Shown piece after piece: positions 26,584 through 35,480 of a stretch of DNA of 64,000 bases. How positions within the stretch are numbered: the stretch's first letter is position 1; each line of letters opens with the position of its first letter. Below the pieces are notes generated by a model. It did no database searches and was not told the DNA's origin. It worked only from the letters and a program-made list of their open reading frames with translations. The translations under genes were made by a program, and so were the position numbers. The DNA lies in NCBI RefSeq assembly GCF_000733935.1, contig NZ_JPON01000001.1, positions 4,228,623-4,292,622 of the forward strand, in the 5' to 3' direction. Origin of the DNA: Methylomarinum vadi (GTDB taxonomy: Bacteria; Pseudomonadota; Gammaproteobacteria; Methylococcales; Methylomonadaceae).

Positions 26584-27674
26584 CGTTTAGGCGCACAGTC
26601 AATATGGGTCGTACCTCGGCTTAGAGGGGGGACGGCCCAATTTCGTGATCTAGAGATAAAAAGACGTAAATTTCAATATTCATAAGGTTGTAGACGAAGT
26701 AGCCAAAAAGGTAGAAAGTATTCGTCTCTTTTTATCTTCGTGCAGACACTATTTTTGCCATCAATGTTGATGCCAGTTTCGTCGGCATGCAATAACGGAG
26801 AGGCGAGCAGTTTCTGTTCAAACTGTTACAGCAGCGCATAGGCCTGCTGGTTAAAAGTCTAGTGCGTGCCGACACTGATCGGTAAATTGAGTTGATCTTG
26901 AAAATAGTCCTGAGCCAGCAGATATGGGGTCAATTGGAATTGTGACAGATAGACGGCTTACACCTTGACGCCATTGCCGTATTGAACCGTTTTATTGACT
27001 GTCTCAGGAAAAGGCGCGGTAAAGCGTTGACCACTTTATCTTCCAGGTTTTACGGCCGGTTTTCGGTCATACGCGCCGGATATCGAGGTCGAATACTTGG
27101 TGAGGCTGAAACCCGACTTCATGGTAGTCGCCCGGCGGCAACGAGGTGCGCTCGATTTTGAGCATTTGAATGTCGTCGGGATCATCAATGAGTCGCAACG
27201 TCGTGCCGACATTACCTGCTTGACTGCCGCGCGTCTTGGTTGCATCCTTTGTTGACGCTTTACGCGGTCGAGTAGGATCGGTTGAAGGCAGCCTTGCTGC
27301 TGTTTCGACTGTGAGTGTTAGTCGGTTGGTCAGCAATTGAACAACCAATAAAAGGATATTCAAGGTGGAACGCAACGCCGGTGACAAATTCTGTTCCTGA
27401 GAGAGAAATGATTTCGCTTGGAGTCCTGTGGCTTCTACATCTATATTATCACCGTCAAATGAGTGGTCAGTCGACTATGTGGCTATGAGGGCTACTATAT
27501 CCTGATCTGATTGAGACTTTGCTCTATGAAATATGGGGGATTGTTTCATGCTGAATACTTACTTTACAACTTCTCCAAATGCTGGGTTTAGTTATGTCGG
27601 CAAGTGAAAGAGCCGAGAACATATTGCAAACCTTATCACCCTTCGCGCTATGATTAGGAAACCAAGAGACGCTT
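26584..27674. other. Gene-poor region carrying a transposase fossil
   Basis: About 1.1 kb separates ppiD from the beta-CASP RNase. The middle is the IS66 transposase remnant listed next. The flanks 26584-26741 and 27441-27674 show no gene, clear terminator or confident promoter; TTGCAA and TATGAT near 27625-27654 are 19 bases apart, which is too wide for a strong promoter. Confidence 0.6.
26742..27440 (-). pseudogene. IS66-family transposase (TnpC) remnant
   Basis: Reading the minus strand gives clear IS66 TnpC blocks. The zinc-finger region has RLIDDPDDIQML and HQVFDLDIRR (within 27067-27387). After a frameshift near 27070 the core reads FPETVNKTVQYGNGVK, AVYLSQFQLTPYLLAQDYF and HADETGINIDGK. 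At least four stop codons and one frameshift interrupt it, the C-terminal half is missing, and the IS66 accessory orfs are absent. It is an old, immobile fossil. Confidence 0.85.
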
Positions 27675-29111
27675 ATGAAGAAAAATTCGTATCCATCGAT
27701 AATCCATCATGGCGCTGTTGATGGCGTGACGGGTTCCTGTCACCAATTGTTTGTCGATGCCAATAATTCCGTATTGATCGATTGCGGTTTGTTTCAAGGG
27801 GCGGAAACCTCGCCGCAAGGCGCGGGTTTCGAACATCTCGCGATCGATTTTCCTATTAACACCGTCCGGGCTTTATTGGTCACGCATTGCCATATCGATC
27901 ATGTGGGCAGAATACCTTATTTGTTGGCGGCTGGATACGATGGCCCGATCATTTGTTCGGAACCGACCGCGGTCCTGTTGCCGTTGGTGCTCGAAGATGC
28001 GGTGAAGATTGGCTTTACCCGCGATGCTCGGCTATTGGATAAATTCCTCCGGTTGTTGCAGGAAAAAATCGTCGCCGTCCCTTACGGAAAAAAATACCGG
28101 CTTCCCTTATCGGACGGGGAGGGTATCCAACTCGCGCTTAAATTCAAGCCTGCCGGCCATATTCTCGGTTCGGCGTATATCGAATGCGATGTCAACACTG
28201 CCGCGAACAAACAGCGTATCGTCTTTTCCGGCGATCTGGGTGGGCCTTATACGCCGCTGCTGCCGTCCCCGCGTTCGCCCTATCGGGCCGATATCGTCGT
28301 GTTGGAAAGCACCTATGGCGACAGGAACCACGAAAACCGCAGGCAGCGCAAAGCGATGTTAAAAGAGTGCATCGAACATTGTCTGCGTAACAAAGGCGTT
28401 ATTTTGATACCGACCTTCAGCATCGGCCGAACACAGGAACTGCTATACGAATTGGAAGATATCATCTATCGCCACCAAGACCGCTTGCTTGCCGGGAAAC
28501 TGTACTGGGACGATTTGGAAATCATCATCGATTCGCCGTTGGCCCACCGCTTTACCGAGGCATACCGAAAACTAAAACCGCATTGGGATGCTGAGGCCCG
28601 CCGCAAGCTACGGCAGGGCCGGCATCCGTTATCGTTCGAGCAAATCACGACGATCGACAGCCACGACGAGCATCTGATGACGGTGGATTATCTACGCAAA
28701 ACCGCCCGTCCGTGCGTCGTCATCGCCGCCAGCGGCATGTGTTCCGGCGGTCGCATCGTCAATTATTTGAAAGCATTGATCGAAGACAACCGCACCGACA
28801 TCCTGTTTTCCGGTTATCAGGCGGCCGGTACGCCCGGTCGGGACATTCAGCAGTATGCGGAAAAGAACGGCTACGTCGAATTGGACCGGCGCCGTTATAC
28901 CATCAATGCCGGCGTTTATACCCTGAGCGGTTATTCCGCCCACGCCGACCAATCCGCTCTGATTCGGTTTATCGCTGGGATGCGGTTTAAACCTAGCGAA
29001 ATCCGGCTGGTGCATGGCGACGAGCCGGCCAAATTGGCATTGCAGAAGCAATTACGATCGCAGTTCGCGGGGATTAAGATACATATGTGTGGCGGCAGTA
29101 GTTTGGCTTAA
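27675..29111 (+). CDS. Beta-CASP metallo-beta-lactamase-fold RNase
   Basis: The 478-residue protein is a metal-dependent RNase of the CPSF73/YSH1-like group. Motifs run in order: THCHIDHVGR (HxHxDH, about 69-75), GHILGSAY, FSGDLG, STYGDR, the beta-CASP block with FSIGRTQELLY, the ASGMCSGGR motif, SAHADQ and the final VHGD. Such proteins cut RNA as endo- or 5' exonucleases. Bacterial members of this type are widespread but their targets are unknown. No partner gene is adjacent: a fossil IS66 lies upstream and a 468-base gap downstream. Confidence 0.9.
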   Translation: MKKNSYPSIIHHGAVDGVTGSCHQLFVDANNSVLIDCGLFQGAETSPQGAGFEHLAIDFPINTVRALLVTHCHIDHVGRIPYLLAAGYDGPIICSEPTAVLLPLVLEDAVKIGFTRDARLLDKFLRLLQEKIVAVPYGKKYRLPLSDGEGIQLALKFKPAGHILGSAYIECDVNTAANKQRIVFSGDLGGPYTPLLPSPRSPYRADIVVLESTYGDRNHENRRQRKAMLKECIEHCLRNKGVILIPTFSIGRTQELLYELEDIIYRHQDRLLAGKLYWDDLEIIIDSPLAHRFTEAYRKLKPHWDAEARRKLRQGRHPLSFEQITTIDSHDEHLMTVDYLRKTARPCVVIAASGMCSGGRIVNYLKALIEDNRTDILFSGYQAAGTPGRDIQQYAEKNGYVELDRRRYTINAGVYTLSGYSAHADQSALIRFIAGMRFKPSEIRLVHGDEPAKLALQKQLRSQFAGIKIHMCGGSSLA

Positions 29112-29579
29112 TACGCCCTAACAACAAATACGATTTGTTTAACATCAGACGAAACCGGTATTTGCGTCGTTACGGGCACAAGCCATTGAAAAATGACAAG
29201 AGCGAGCAATTGGGAGGAAAGCTTGTATCGAACAAGGCAAGCGCAGTAAACCAATCTGCGTTGTAAGTGCGGAAGGCGTAAATCGCGCCTATGCAATGGT
29301 ATGGTATAATGCAAACCTTTGATATGCATAGTCGCCTTTCATCAATCAAAGAAAAACTGTTGTTAATTGATCTTCAAAAGGAAAGAGCCCGTTTTTTGCT
29401 TTGCTCGCATCTTCAATATTTCTCACGGCGCCCTCTTTACCATAAGGCGGGGAACAAGTTAAACATCATAGCGGCAATTAAGGTACATAAACGCCGATTG
29501 CGGACAGGAATGGCCCGGCCGCCTGTTTTCTCGTCTAATATTATGCTGACTGGCAAATAATTATTGGCTATGGGGAATC
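29112..29579. other. Intergenic region ahead of the sugar-nucleotide genes
   Basis: About 470 bases with no gene I can support. An 89-residue open frame at 29291-29560 lacks a ribosome site and any recognisable family and is treated as spurious. The promoter listed next lies here, and GGGGA just before 29580 is the ribosome site of rfbF. Confidence 0.55.
29302..29310 (+). promoter_or_regulatory. Extended -10 promoter candidate for the glycan island
   Basis: TGG-TATAAT at 29302-29310 is a perfect extended -10 (TGN followed by TATAAT). No clear -35 is seen 17 bases upstream. It would produce a leader of about 260 bases before rfbF. Confidence 0.45.
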
Positions 29580-30353
29580 ATGAAAGCGGTTATTTTAGCA
29601 GGCGGATTGGGCACTAGGCTGTGCGAGGAAACCTATATCAAACCGAAACCGATGGTGGAAATCGGCGGCAAGCCTATATTGTGGCACATTTTGAAGACCT
29701 ATTCGTGCCACGGCATCAACGAATTTATCATTTGTTGCGGTTACAAGGGATACATCATTAAAGAGTATTTCGCCAATTATTTTTTGCACATGTCCGACGT
29801 TACTTTCGATATGGCCAGCAACAAGATGCACGTCCACGAGAACAAAGCGGAACCGTGGAAAGTCACCTTGGTCGATACCGGCGACGACAGCGGTACCGGC
29901 GGGCGCTTGAAGCGGGTGAAAAGCTATGTGCAGGACGAAGAATTATTCTGTTTTACTTACGGCGACGGGATAGGAAATATCGACATTACCGAGAGTATCA
30001 AATTTCATCGGCGGCAAAACACATTGGCGACGATTACGGCGACTTACCCGCAGGCGAAGTTCGGCGCCTTAAAAACTTCCGGCAGTCGCGTGGTGTCGTT
30101 CCAGGAAAAACCGAAAGGCGACAACGCGATGGTCAACGGCGGTTATTTCGTGTTGTCGCCGAAAGTCATCGATTACATTGACGACGATCAGACCGGTTGG
30201 GAACAGAAACCATTGGAACGGCTGGCCGGGGAAGGGCAATTGGCCGTTTTCAAACACGAGGATTTCTGGCAGCCCATGGATACGTTGAGGGATAAGAATT
30301 ATCTGGAAAGCCTATGGGTTTCGGGTTACGCGCCTTGGAAAATATGGGAATAA
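29580..30353 (+). CDS. rfbF: Glucose-1-phosphate cytidylyltransferase
   Basis: The 257-residue enzyme makes CDP-glucose from CTP and glucose 1-phosphate, the first step toward CDP-3,6-dideoxyhexoses. The nucleotide-binding N-terminus reads VILAGGLGTRLCEETYIKPKPMVEIGGKP, followed by the cytidylyltransferase-type GDGIGNIDI metal-binding region near 129-137. Length is exactly that of the RfbF/DdhA/AscA family. The rfbG start codon lies inside its last codons, so the two are coupled. Confidence 0.96.
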   Translation: MKAVILAGGLGTRLCEETYIKPKPMVEIGGKPILWHILKTYSCHGINEFIICCGYKGYIIKEYFANYFLHMSDVTFDMASNKMHVHENKAEPWKVTLVDTGDDSGTGGRLKRVKSYVQDEELFCFTYGDGIGNIDITESIKFHRRQNTLATITATYPQAKFGALKTSGSRVVSFQEKPKGDNAMVNGGYFVLSPKVIDYIDDDQTGWEQKPLERLAGEGQLAVFKHEDFWQPMDTLRDKNYLESLWVSGYAPWKIWE

Positions 30354-31399
30354 ACGAAACCTTCTGGCGAGGCAAAAAAGTCCTGGTTACCGGACATACG
30401 GGGTTCAAAGGCAGCTGGCTGTCGCTATGGTTGCAGATGTTGGAGGCCGATGTCTACGGCTTGTCTCTCCAGCCTCCGACCGAGCCCAATTTATTCGAGC
30501 GTGCCGACGTCGGCAAACGAATGACATCGCTCCACGGCGATATTCGCGATCTTTCGCTAGTCAAAAAAACAGTGTCGGCCATTAACCCGGACATCATGAT
30601 TCACATGGCCGCGCAATCCTTAGTGCGTTATGGTTACCATCATCCGGTCGAAACCTATCAAACGAACGTCATGGGAACCTTGCACGTATTGGAGGCTATT
30701 CGATCCTGCCAAGGGGTTCGCGCCGCGGTGATGGTGACGACCGATAAATGTTACGAGAGTATGGAGGCCGGCGAGCCGCATCGTGAAAACGATCCCTTGG
30801 GCGGTCACGACCCGTACAGCAGCAGCAAAGGCTGCGCGGAGTTGTTGATCGCCTCCTACCGGCATTCCTTTTTTTTCGAGTCCACGAGTGCGGCCATCGC
30901 CAGTGTCAGAGCTGGAAATGTTATCGGAGGCGGCGACTGGGCCGAACATCGCCTGGTGCCGGACGTGATTGAAGCATTTCAAAACAACCGTTCCGTCAAG
31001 ATACGTAATCCGCAAGCGGTTCGGCCGTGGCAACACGTGCTGGAACCGTTATCCGGCTATTTGCTGTTGGCGGAAAGATTGTTCAACGGCGGGCATGCGT
31101 ATGCCGAATCGTGGAATTTCGGGCCCGAGTCGGGCGATATGCGGCAGGTCCAATGGCTGGTCGAGTTTCTCGCCGGGAAATGGCAGTACGCGAATTGGGC
31201 AGTGGAAGAAAAACCAGGCTTTCATGAGGCCGGCGCATTAAGGTTAAACAGCACTAAAGCCCGCGACAGGTTGGGCTGGCGATCGCGTTGGTCGTTGCCC
31301 ACAGCCTTGGAGAAAACCGTGGATTGGTATCGGGCGGAGAGCGCGGGCGTCGATATGTCGGTTTTTTGCCGGAAACAGATTCGGGAGTATTTTGCTTAA
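30344..31399 (+). CDS. rfbG: CDP-glucose 4,6-dehydratase
   Basis: The 351-residue short-chain dehydrogenase-type enzyme turns CDP-glucose into CDP-4-keto-6-deoxyglucose. The NAD-binding loop is GHTGFKGSW (near residues 17-25), and the catalytic YxxxK lies in DPYSSSKGCAE, with the preceding VTTDKCYE typical of RfbG. The frame opens at 30314, but ATG 30344 overlaps the rfbF stop and matches the family N-terminus (GINETFWRGKKVLVTGHTG). The toxin-antitoxin pair follows after 22 bases. Confidence 0.96.
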   Translation: MGINETFWRGKKVLVTGHTGFKGSWLSLWLQMLEADVYGLSLQPPTEPNLFERADVGKRMTSLHGDIRDLSLVKKTVSAINPDIMIHMAAQSLVRYGYHHPVETYQTNVMGTLHVLEAIRSCQGVRAAVMVTTDKCYESMEAGEPHRENDPLGGHDPYSSSKGCAELLIASYRHSFFFESTSAAIASVRAGNVIGGGDWAEHRLVPDVIEAFQNNRSVKIRNPQAVRPWQHVLEPLSGYLLLAERLFNGGHAYAESWNFGPESGDMRQVQWLVEFLAGKWQYANWAVEEKPGFHEAGALRLNSTKARDRLGWRSRWSLPTALEKTVDWYRAESAGVDMSVFCRKQIREYFA

Positions 31400-31421
31400 C
31401 TTGCCTATCGAGTGAATCTTC

Positions 31422-31634
31422 ATGAAAGCAGAAAAATTTGTTGTTAACGTTCCGGTTGACGGACTGGTCGAATTAAATCTCGCGCAATACGCATCGCAAC
31501 AGGTTGTAATCGCCGTTTCGCCCGCCTGCCAGGCCGAGAGCCACGAAAACGGCCTGTTGAAAGCGCAAGAACGCTCGGGGTTTGCACAAAACGTATTGGC
31601 GAGCCGTGACGAGGACGTATGGAATGATCTGTGA
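31422..31634 (+). CDS. Antitoxin for the RfbH-fused MazF-like toxin
   Basis: The 70-residue protein lies directly before, and overlaps by 11 bases, a MazF/PemK-like toxin domain. Its N-terminal 30 residues form likely beta strands (KFVVNVPVDGLVELNL). Its C-terminus, with SGFAQNVLASRDEDVWNDL, matches the acidic DVWNDL ending of antitoxins paired with PemK-type toxins. It should bind and block the toxin domain of the next product. It sits within the sugar operon, so its synthesis is tied to rfbFG expression. No strong ribosome site. Confidence 0.78.
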   Translation: MKAEKFVVNVPVDGLVELNLAQYASQQVVIAVSPACQAESHENGLLKAQERSGFAQNVLASRDEDVWNDL

Positions 31635-33231
31635 GATCGCGCCCGGAGATATTTGCGTTTTACCATTTCCGTTTACCGATCCGGCGGCGCGAAGAAAAAG
31701 GCCGGCGCTGGCGCTGAGTGCTCAGGATCAGTACGGAGACGTACGCTTCGCTTTTATTACCGTTGGCTCTGGTCAACAGGATTGGTCGATCAAAATCGAA
31801 GAGGGCGATTACGCCGAAGGCTGCCCGCCTCTACCTAAGGCCGGTTACATCCGGTTGGAAAACCAGTATCGGCTTCCCGCCCGAATCGTAGTAAACAAAG
31901 CCACCGCGCTGAGCCCGGAAAAACTCCGGTACGTGTTAAGACATAATGTCGTTAGGGAGACCGTTCCTTATTGCGACGAGACCTATCGACCAAAGACATT
32001 CGAACCTGGCACAACGCCGGTACCGGTATCGGGCAAGGTCGTGGGGAACCAGGAAATTGCCGCGATCACCGAAGCCGCCCTCGATGGTTGGTTGACCACC
32101 GGGCGCTTCAACGACGCTTTTGAAAAACGTTTCTCGGAATTCGTCGGAGTGGCCTACGCTTCGACGACCAATTCGGGGTCTTCAGCCAATTTATTGGCGC
32201 TAGCCGCGTTGACTTCCCCGAAGTTGGGGGAGAAAGCGTTAAGGCCCGGCGACGAAGTCATCACCGTGGCCGCCGGTTTTCCGACGACGGTCAATCCGAT
32301 CCTTCAATTGGGCATGGTGCCGGTGTTCGTCGACATCCAGATTCCAAGCTACAATATCGATCCGGCAAAAGTTGCCGAAGCGGTTTCGCCTAAAACCAAA
32401 GCGATCATGCTCGCCCACACCCTGGGTAATCCGTTCGAACTCGATGTAATCGTCGAACTTGCGCAAAAACACGGCTTGTGGCTCATTGAAGACTGTTGCG
32501 ATGCGCTGGGCTCGACCTATAAAGGGCGGCATGTCGGAACCTTCGGCCATGTTGCGACCTGCAGTTTTTATCCGGCCCACCAGATAACGATGGGAGAGGG
32601 CGGGATCGTTTTTACCCAGGACCGTAAACTGAACAAGATCATCGAAAGCGTGAGGGATTGGGGACGGGATTGTTATTGCGAGCCCGGTCACGACGATTCC
32701 TGCGGGCGGCGCTACGGCTGGCGGCTGGGCGATCTGCCGTTCGGTTACGATCACAAATACACCTATTCGCATTTGGGTTACAACCTGAAGATTACTGACA
32801 TGCAGGCCGCTTGCGGCTTGGCCCAACTCGATCGGCTACCTCAATTCATCGCCGCGCGAAAACGAAATTTCGACCATCTGCAACGGCGATTCAGGGCATT
32901 GGAGGATTTTTTCATCCTGCCGGAGGCGAGTGCCGCTAGTTCTCCCTCGTGGTTTGGTTACACCCTGACTATTCGTCGACCGTCGGCGATTTCCCGGGTG
33001 GACTTGTTAAGCTTTCTGGCTAAAAACAAGATAGGCAACCGTTTGCTGTTTGCCGGCAATTTGCTTCGACAGCCCTACATGAAGGGTCGGCAGTACCGGG
33101 TCTGCGGCGCACTGGACAACACCGACCGGGTCATGAACGACAGTTTCTGGCTGGGACTGTACCCGGGATTGAGCGAGGACATGTTGGATTTCACTTACGA
33201 TCGATTGAAGGACTTCGTCAAGAGAGTGTGA
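31624..33231 (+). CDS. rfbH: In-frame fusion of a MazF/PemK-like toxin with RfbH (CDP-4-keto-6-deoxyglucose 3-dehydrase)
   Basis: One uninterrupted 535-residue frame holds two proteins. Residues 1-110 are a MazF/PemK-like RNase toxin: PGDICVLPFPF, RRKRPALALS, FAFITVGS. Residues 111-535 are RfbH (DdhC/AscC, E1), the PMP and [2Fe-2S] enzyme that removes the C3 hydroxyl. Its C-x57-C-x1-C-x7-C cluster ligands are C292, C350, C352 and C360, and the catalytic His that replaces PLP-Lys is H319 (FYPAHQITMGEGG). Family RfbH is about 437 residues, so at most some 12 N-terminal residues are lost. ATG 31624 overlaps the antitoxin stop. An in-frame GTG at 31933 (codon 104) could restart RfbH alone, but its ribosome site is weak. 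Confidence 0.93.
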   Translation: MICEIAPGDICVLPFPFTDPAARRKRPALALSAQDQYGDVRFAFITVGSGQQDWSIKIEEGDYAEGCPPLPKAGYIRLENQYRLPARIVVNKATALSPEKLRYVLRHNVVRETVPYCDETYRPKTFEPGTTPVPVSGKVVGNQEIAAITEAALDGWLTTGRFNDAFEKRFSEFVGVAYASTTNSGSSANLLALAALTSPKLGEKALRPGDEVITVAAGFPTTVNPILQLGMVPVFVDIQIPSYNIDPAKVAEAVSPKTKAIMLAHTLGNPFELDVIVELAQKHGLWLIEDCCDALGSTYKGRHVGTFGHVATCSFYPAHQITMGEGGIVFTQDRKLNKIIESVRDWGRDCYCEPGHDDSCGRRYGWRLGDLPFGYDHKYTYSHLGYNLKITDMQAACGLAQLDRLPQFIAARKRNFDHLQRRFRALEDFFILPEASAASSPSWFGYTLTIRRPSAISRVDLLSFLAKNKIGNRLLFAGNLLRQPYMKGRQYRVCGALDNTDRVMNDSFWLGLYPGLSEDMLDFTYDRLKDFVKRV

Positions 33232-33241
33232 GTAGACGGTT

Positions 33242-33811
33242 ATGAGCGCTTGTTCGTTATTCAAGGTCTATCAGTCGCGTATCCCGGGATGCGTCGAACT
33301 GTTGCCGAACCGCTTTAAGGATCACCGGGGAGCCTTTGTTAAAACATTCCATGAGCCTAGTTTTGCAGAGCTGGGGCTGGAAACCAACTACGCCGAGGAA
33401 TTCTATTCGGTATCGACGCTGGGTGTTATTCGGGGGCTGCATTTTCAACATCCCCCGCACGATCAGGTGAAACTGGTTTATTGCGCGTACGGCAAAGTAC
33501 AGGATGCGGTGGTCGACCTGAGGCGCGGTTCGCCGACCTACGGGCATTACCAGGTGTTCGAAATTTCGGCGGAGACAGGCAACATGCTTTACATTCCCAG
33601 CGGTTTGGCCCACGGCTTTTGTACGTTGAGCAAGCAGGCGACGATGATGTACAAGGTATCCAAGACCTATTCTCCCGAATGCGATGCCGGCATACGCTGG
33701 GATTCGCTAGATATTCCGTGGGCGACCGGGCGTCCGATTTTGTCCGAGCGCGATCAAACTCATCCGCCGTTTCAAGATTACCGGTCTCCGTTCGTTTATC
33801 GTCCGGCATGA
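33242..33811 (+). CDS. RmlC-like nucleotide-sugar 3,5-epimerase
   Basis: The 189-residue cupin is related to dTDP-4-keto-rhamnose 3,5-epimerase. The catalytic His lies in GVIRGLHFQ with Arg nearby, DLRRGSPTYG is the family turn, and PSGLAHGFCTLS carries the second His. In this setting it most likely epimerises a CDP-4-keto-3,6-dideoxyhexose, as AscE does in CDP-ascarylose synthesis, but substrate choice is inferred from the neighbours. The next gene starts within its stop codon (ATGA). Confidence 0.88.
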   Translation: MSACSLFKVYQSRIPGCVELLPNRFKDHRGAFVKTFHEPSFAELGLETNYAEEFYSVSTLGVIRGLHFQHPPHDQVKLVYCAYGKVQDAVVDLRRGSPTYGHYQVFEISAETGNMLYIPSGLAHGFCTLSKQATMMYKVSKTYSPECDAGIRWDSLDIPWATGRPILSERDQTHPPFQDYRSPFVYRPA

Positions 33812-34704
33812 AGATATTGGTTACCGGAGCGACCGGTTTTCTAGGCTCCCATTTAGTTCCCTATTTGCTTGCCCAAGAGCATGAAGTTGCCTGTCTATCG
33901 AGGCAAGCGTCGAACGCGTTCGAAGGCTTGAGCATCCGTACCTGGACAGTCGATCAAAACGGCGCAGGATTCCGAGAGGCAGTAAGCGCATTCCTCCCCG
34001 ATGTGGTCGTCCATTTGGCTGCGCATTATGTTTCCGAACACCGCTATGAAGATGTCGGCGCGTTGGTCAAATCGAATGTCGAATTCGGCGCCTATTTGCT
34101 CGATGCGATGCGCGAGGCGGGGTGCGGCGCCTTGGTGTACGCCGGTACCTCGTGGCAACATTACCGGAACCAGGGATACTGTCCGGTTAATCTGTATGCG
34201 GCGACTAAACAGGCTTTCTCGACCCTGGCCGAATATTATCTGAGTTCGACGGGGTTGCGCTTGTTGGAACTGCATCTTTACGAAAGTTACGGCGAAGGCG
34301 ACCCCAGACTGAAATTGCTTAATCTACTAAAGTTATATGCCGAGTCGAACGATATATTGGATATGTCCGGCGGCGAGCAGCGTATCCATCTGGTCCATGT
34401 CGACGATCTTTGCAAAGGCTTTAAAATTGCCTGCGCCAGAGTGTCCGAGCTGGCGAAGGGAGAACGCAGGATTTATCGTCTGCCGTCCGCCAGAGCGGTG
34501 ACGATTAAGGAATTGGTCGATTCGTTCAATGCGCTGAATCCGGATAACCCGGTGAGGGTGCGTTGGGGGGCACGCTCTTATCGCGAGCGGGAAATTTTCA
34601 GGCCGTGGGAGGAAGCCGAATGTTTGCCGGGATGGCGGCCGGCAATCGAGCTGTCGGACGGATTGAGACGGTTAAGGCAAGCGGCGACAAACAATAGTGA
34701 CTGA
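33808..34704 (+). CDS. NAD(P)-dependent sugar-nucleotide reductase/epimerase (SDR)
   Basis: The 298-residue extended SDR opens ILVTGATGFLGSHLV (NAD(P) loop GATGFLG) and has the catalytic Tyr and Lys in LYAATKQAF, with the usual Ser/Thr in AGTSW upstream. It resembles the reductases that finish CDP-dideoxyhexoses (AscF, abequose or paratose synthases) by reducing the C4 ketone. The longest frame begins at 33481, but ATG 33808 overlaps the epimerase stop and starts the Rossmann fold. Position suggests the final step of the pathway. Confidence 0.87.
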   Translation: MKILVTGATGFLGSHLVPYLLAQEHEVACLSRQASNAFEGLSIRTWTVDQNGAGFREAVSAFLPDVVVHLAAHYVSEHRYEDVGALVKSNVEFGAYLLDAMREAGCGALVYAGTSWQHYRNQGYCPVNLYAATKQAFSTLAEYYLSSTGLRLLELHLYESYGEGDPRLKLLNLLKLYAESNDILDMSGGEQRIHLVHVDDLCKGFKIACARVSELAKGERRIYRLPSARAVTIKELVDSFNALNPDNPVRVRWGARSYREREIFRPWEEAECLPGWRPAIELSDGLRRLRQAATNNSD

Positions 34705-34713
34705 GGACTCGAT

Positions 34714-35460
34714 GTGAATAAGCGATATGTGCGCAGCAACGGATTGATTTTCGATTTGGGGATGAATAACGGCGACGATACCGCCTATTATCTGAAAAAG
34801 GCCGTCCGGGTGGTTGCGGTCGAAGCGAATCCCGGGTTGGCGAGCGAGGCGAGAGCGAGATTCGACGGTGAAATCAGGTCGGGTCGGTTGTCTATTCACC
34901 AGTTGGCGATATGGAACGACTACGGCCGGGTGCCTTTCCATATCAGCAGAGAGAACTCCCATTGGAGCAGTCTGGAGTCTCAATGGGCGGATCGCAACGG
35001 AGGCGGGACAGAGGCTGTTCAAGTCGAATGCGTTCCTCTCGCCCATTTGTTTGCCCTGCACGGCGTCCCCTATTTTTTGAAGATTGATGTCGAAGGTGTG
35101 GACGAAAGCGTGATCGATCAGCTCGAGCCGCTGCCTTACATTCCTGCCTATATCAGCATGGAGGATTGTCGTTTCGGTTTCCGATATGTCGAAAAATTGA
35201 CGGCATTGGGCTACGACGGTTTTAAGTTGTCCAATCAAGCCCTGGTCGCCGAGTTGGCTGATGAGGCGGTAAACCATCGGTTTCCGGCCGGTAGCTCGGG
35301 TCCGCTGGGGGAGCAAGTGCCGGGGGAATGGCATGATCCGGCATCGTTCTTGCATCTCTACGAGCAGCAGGTTCGTAGCCGCGATAACGAGCGCAGGTCA
35401 CCGCCCGGAGTGTGGTGGGATATCCATGCTCGTTGCGGTTCTCCCGATAAATTGATCTGA
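34714..35460 (+). CDS. FkbM-family methyltransferase
   Basis: The 248-residue protein has the FkbM-type SAM fold: LIFDLGMNNGDDTAYYLKK (motif I, about 11-29), VVAVEANPGL (acidic residue binding the SAM ribose), and the family-specific YFLKIDVEGVDESVI near 120-135. FkbM enzymes O-methylate sugars or glycolipids, so methylation of a glycan made by this island is likely. The start is GTG 34714 with GAGGA at 34703-34707. It is one of two FkbM proteins in the island. Confidence 0.88.
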   Translation: MNKRYVRSNGLIFDLGMNNGDDTAYYLKKAVRVVAVEANPGLASEARARFDGEIRSGRLSIHQLAIWNDYGRVPFHISRENSHWSSLESQWADRNGGGTEAVQVECVPLAHLFALHGVPYFLKIDVEGVDESVIDQLEPLPYIPAYISMEDCRFGFRYVEKLTALGYDGFKLSNQALVAELADEAVNHRFPAGSSGPLGEQVPGEWHDPASFLHLYEQQVRSRDNERRSPPGVWWDIHARCGSPDKLI

Positions 35461-35480
35461 CCAGAAATACCAACAAGACG

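Noticed and set aside
29291-29560. 89-residue open frame before rfbF
   Set aside because: No ribosome site, no family; it begins inside the promoter-like TATAAT region.
33481-33807. Upstream extension of the SDR reductase frame
   Set aside because: It overlaps the epimerase in another frame; the Rossmann fold starts at ATG 33808, coupled to the epimerase stop.
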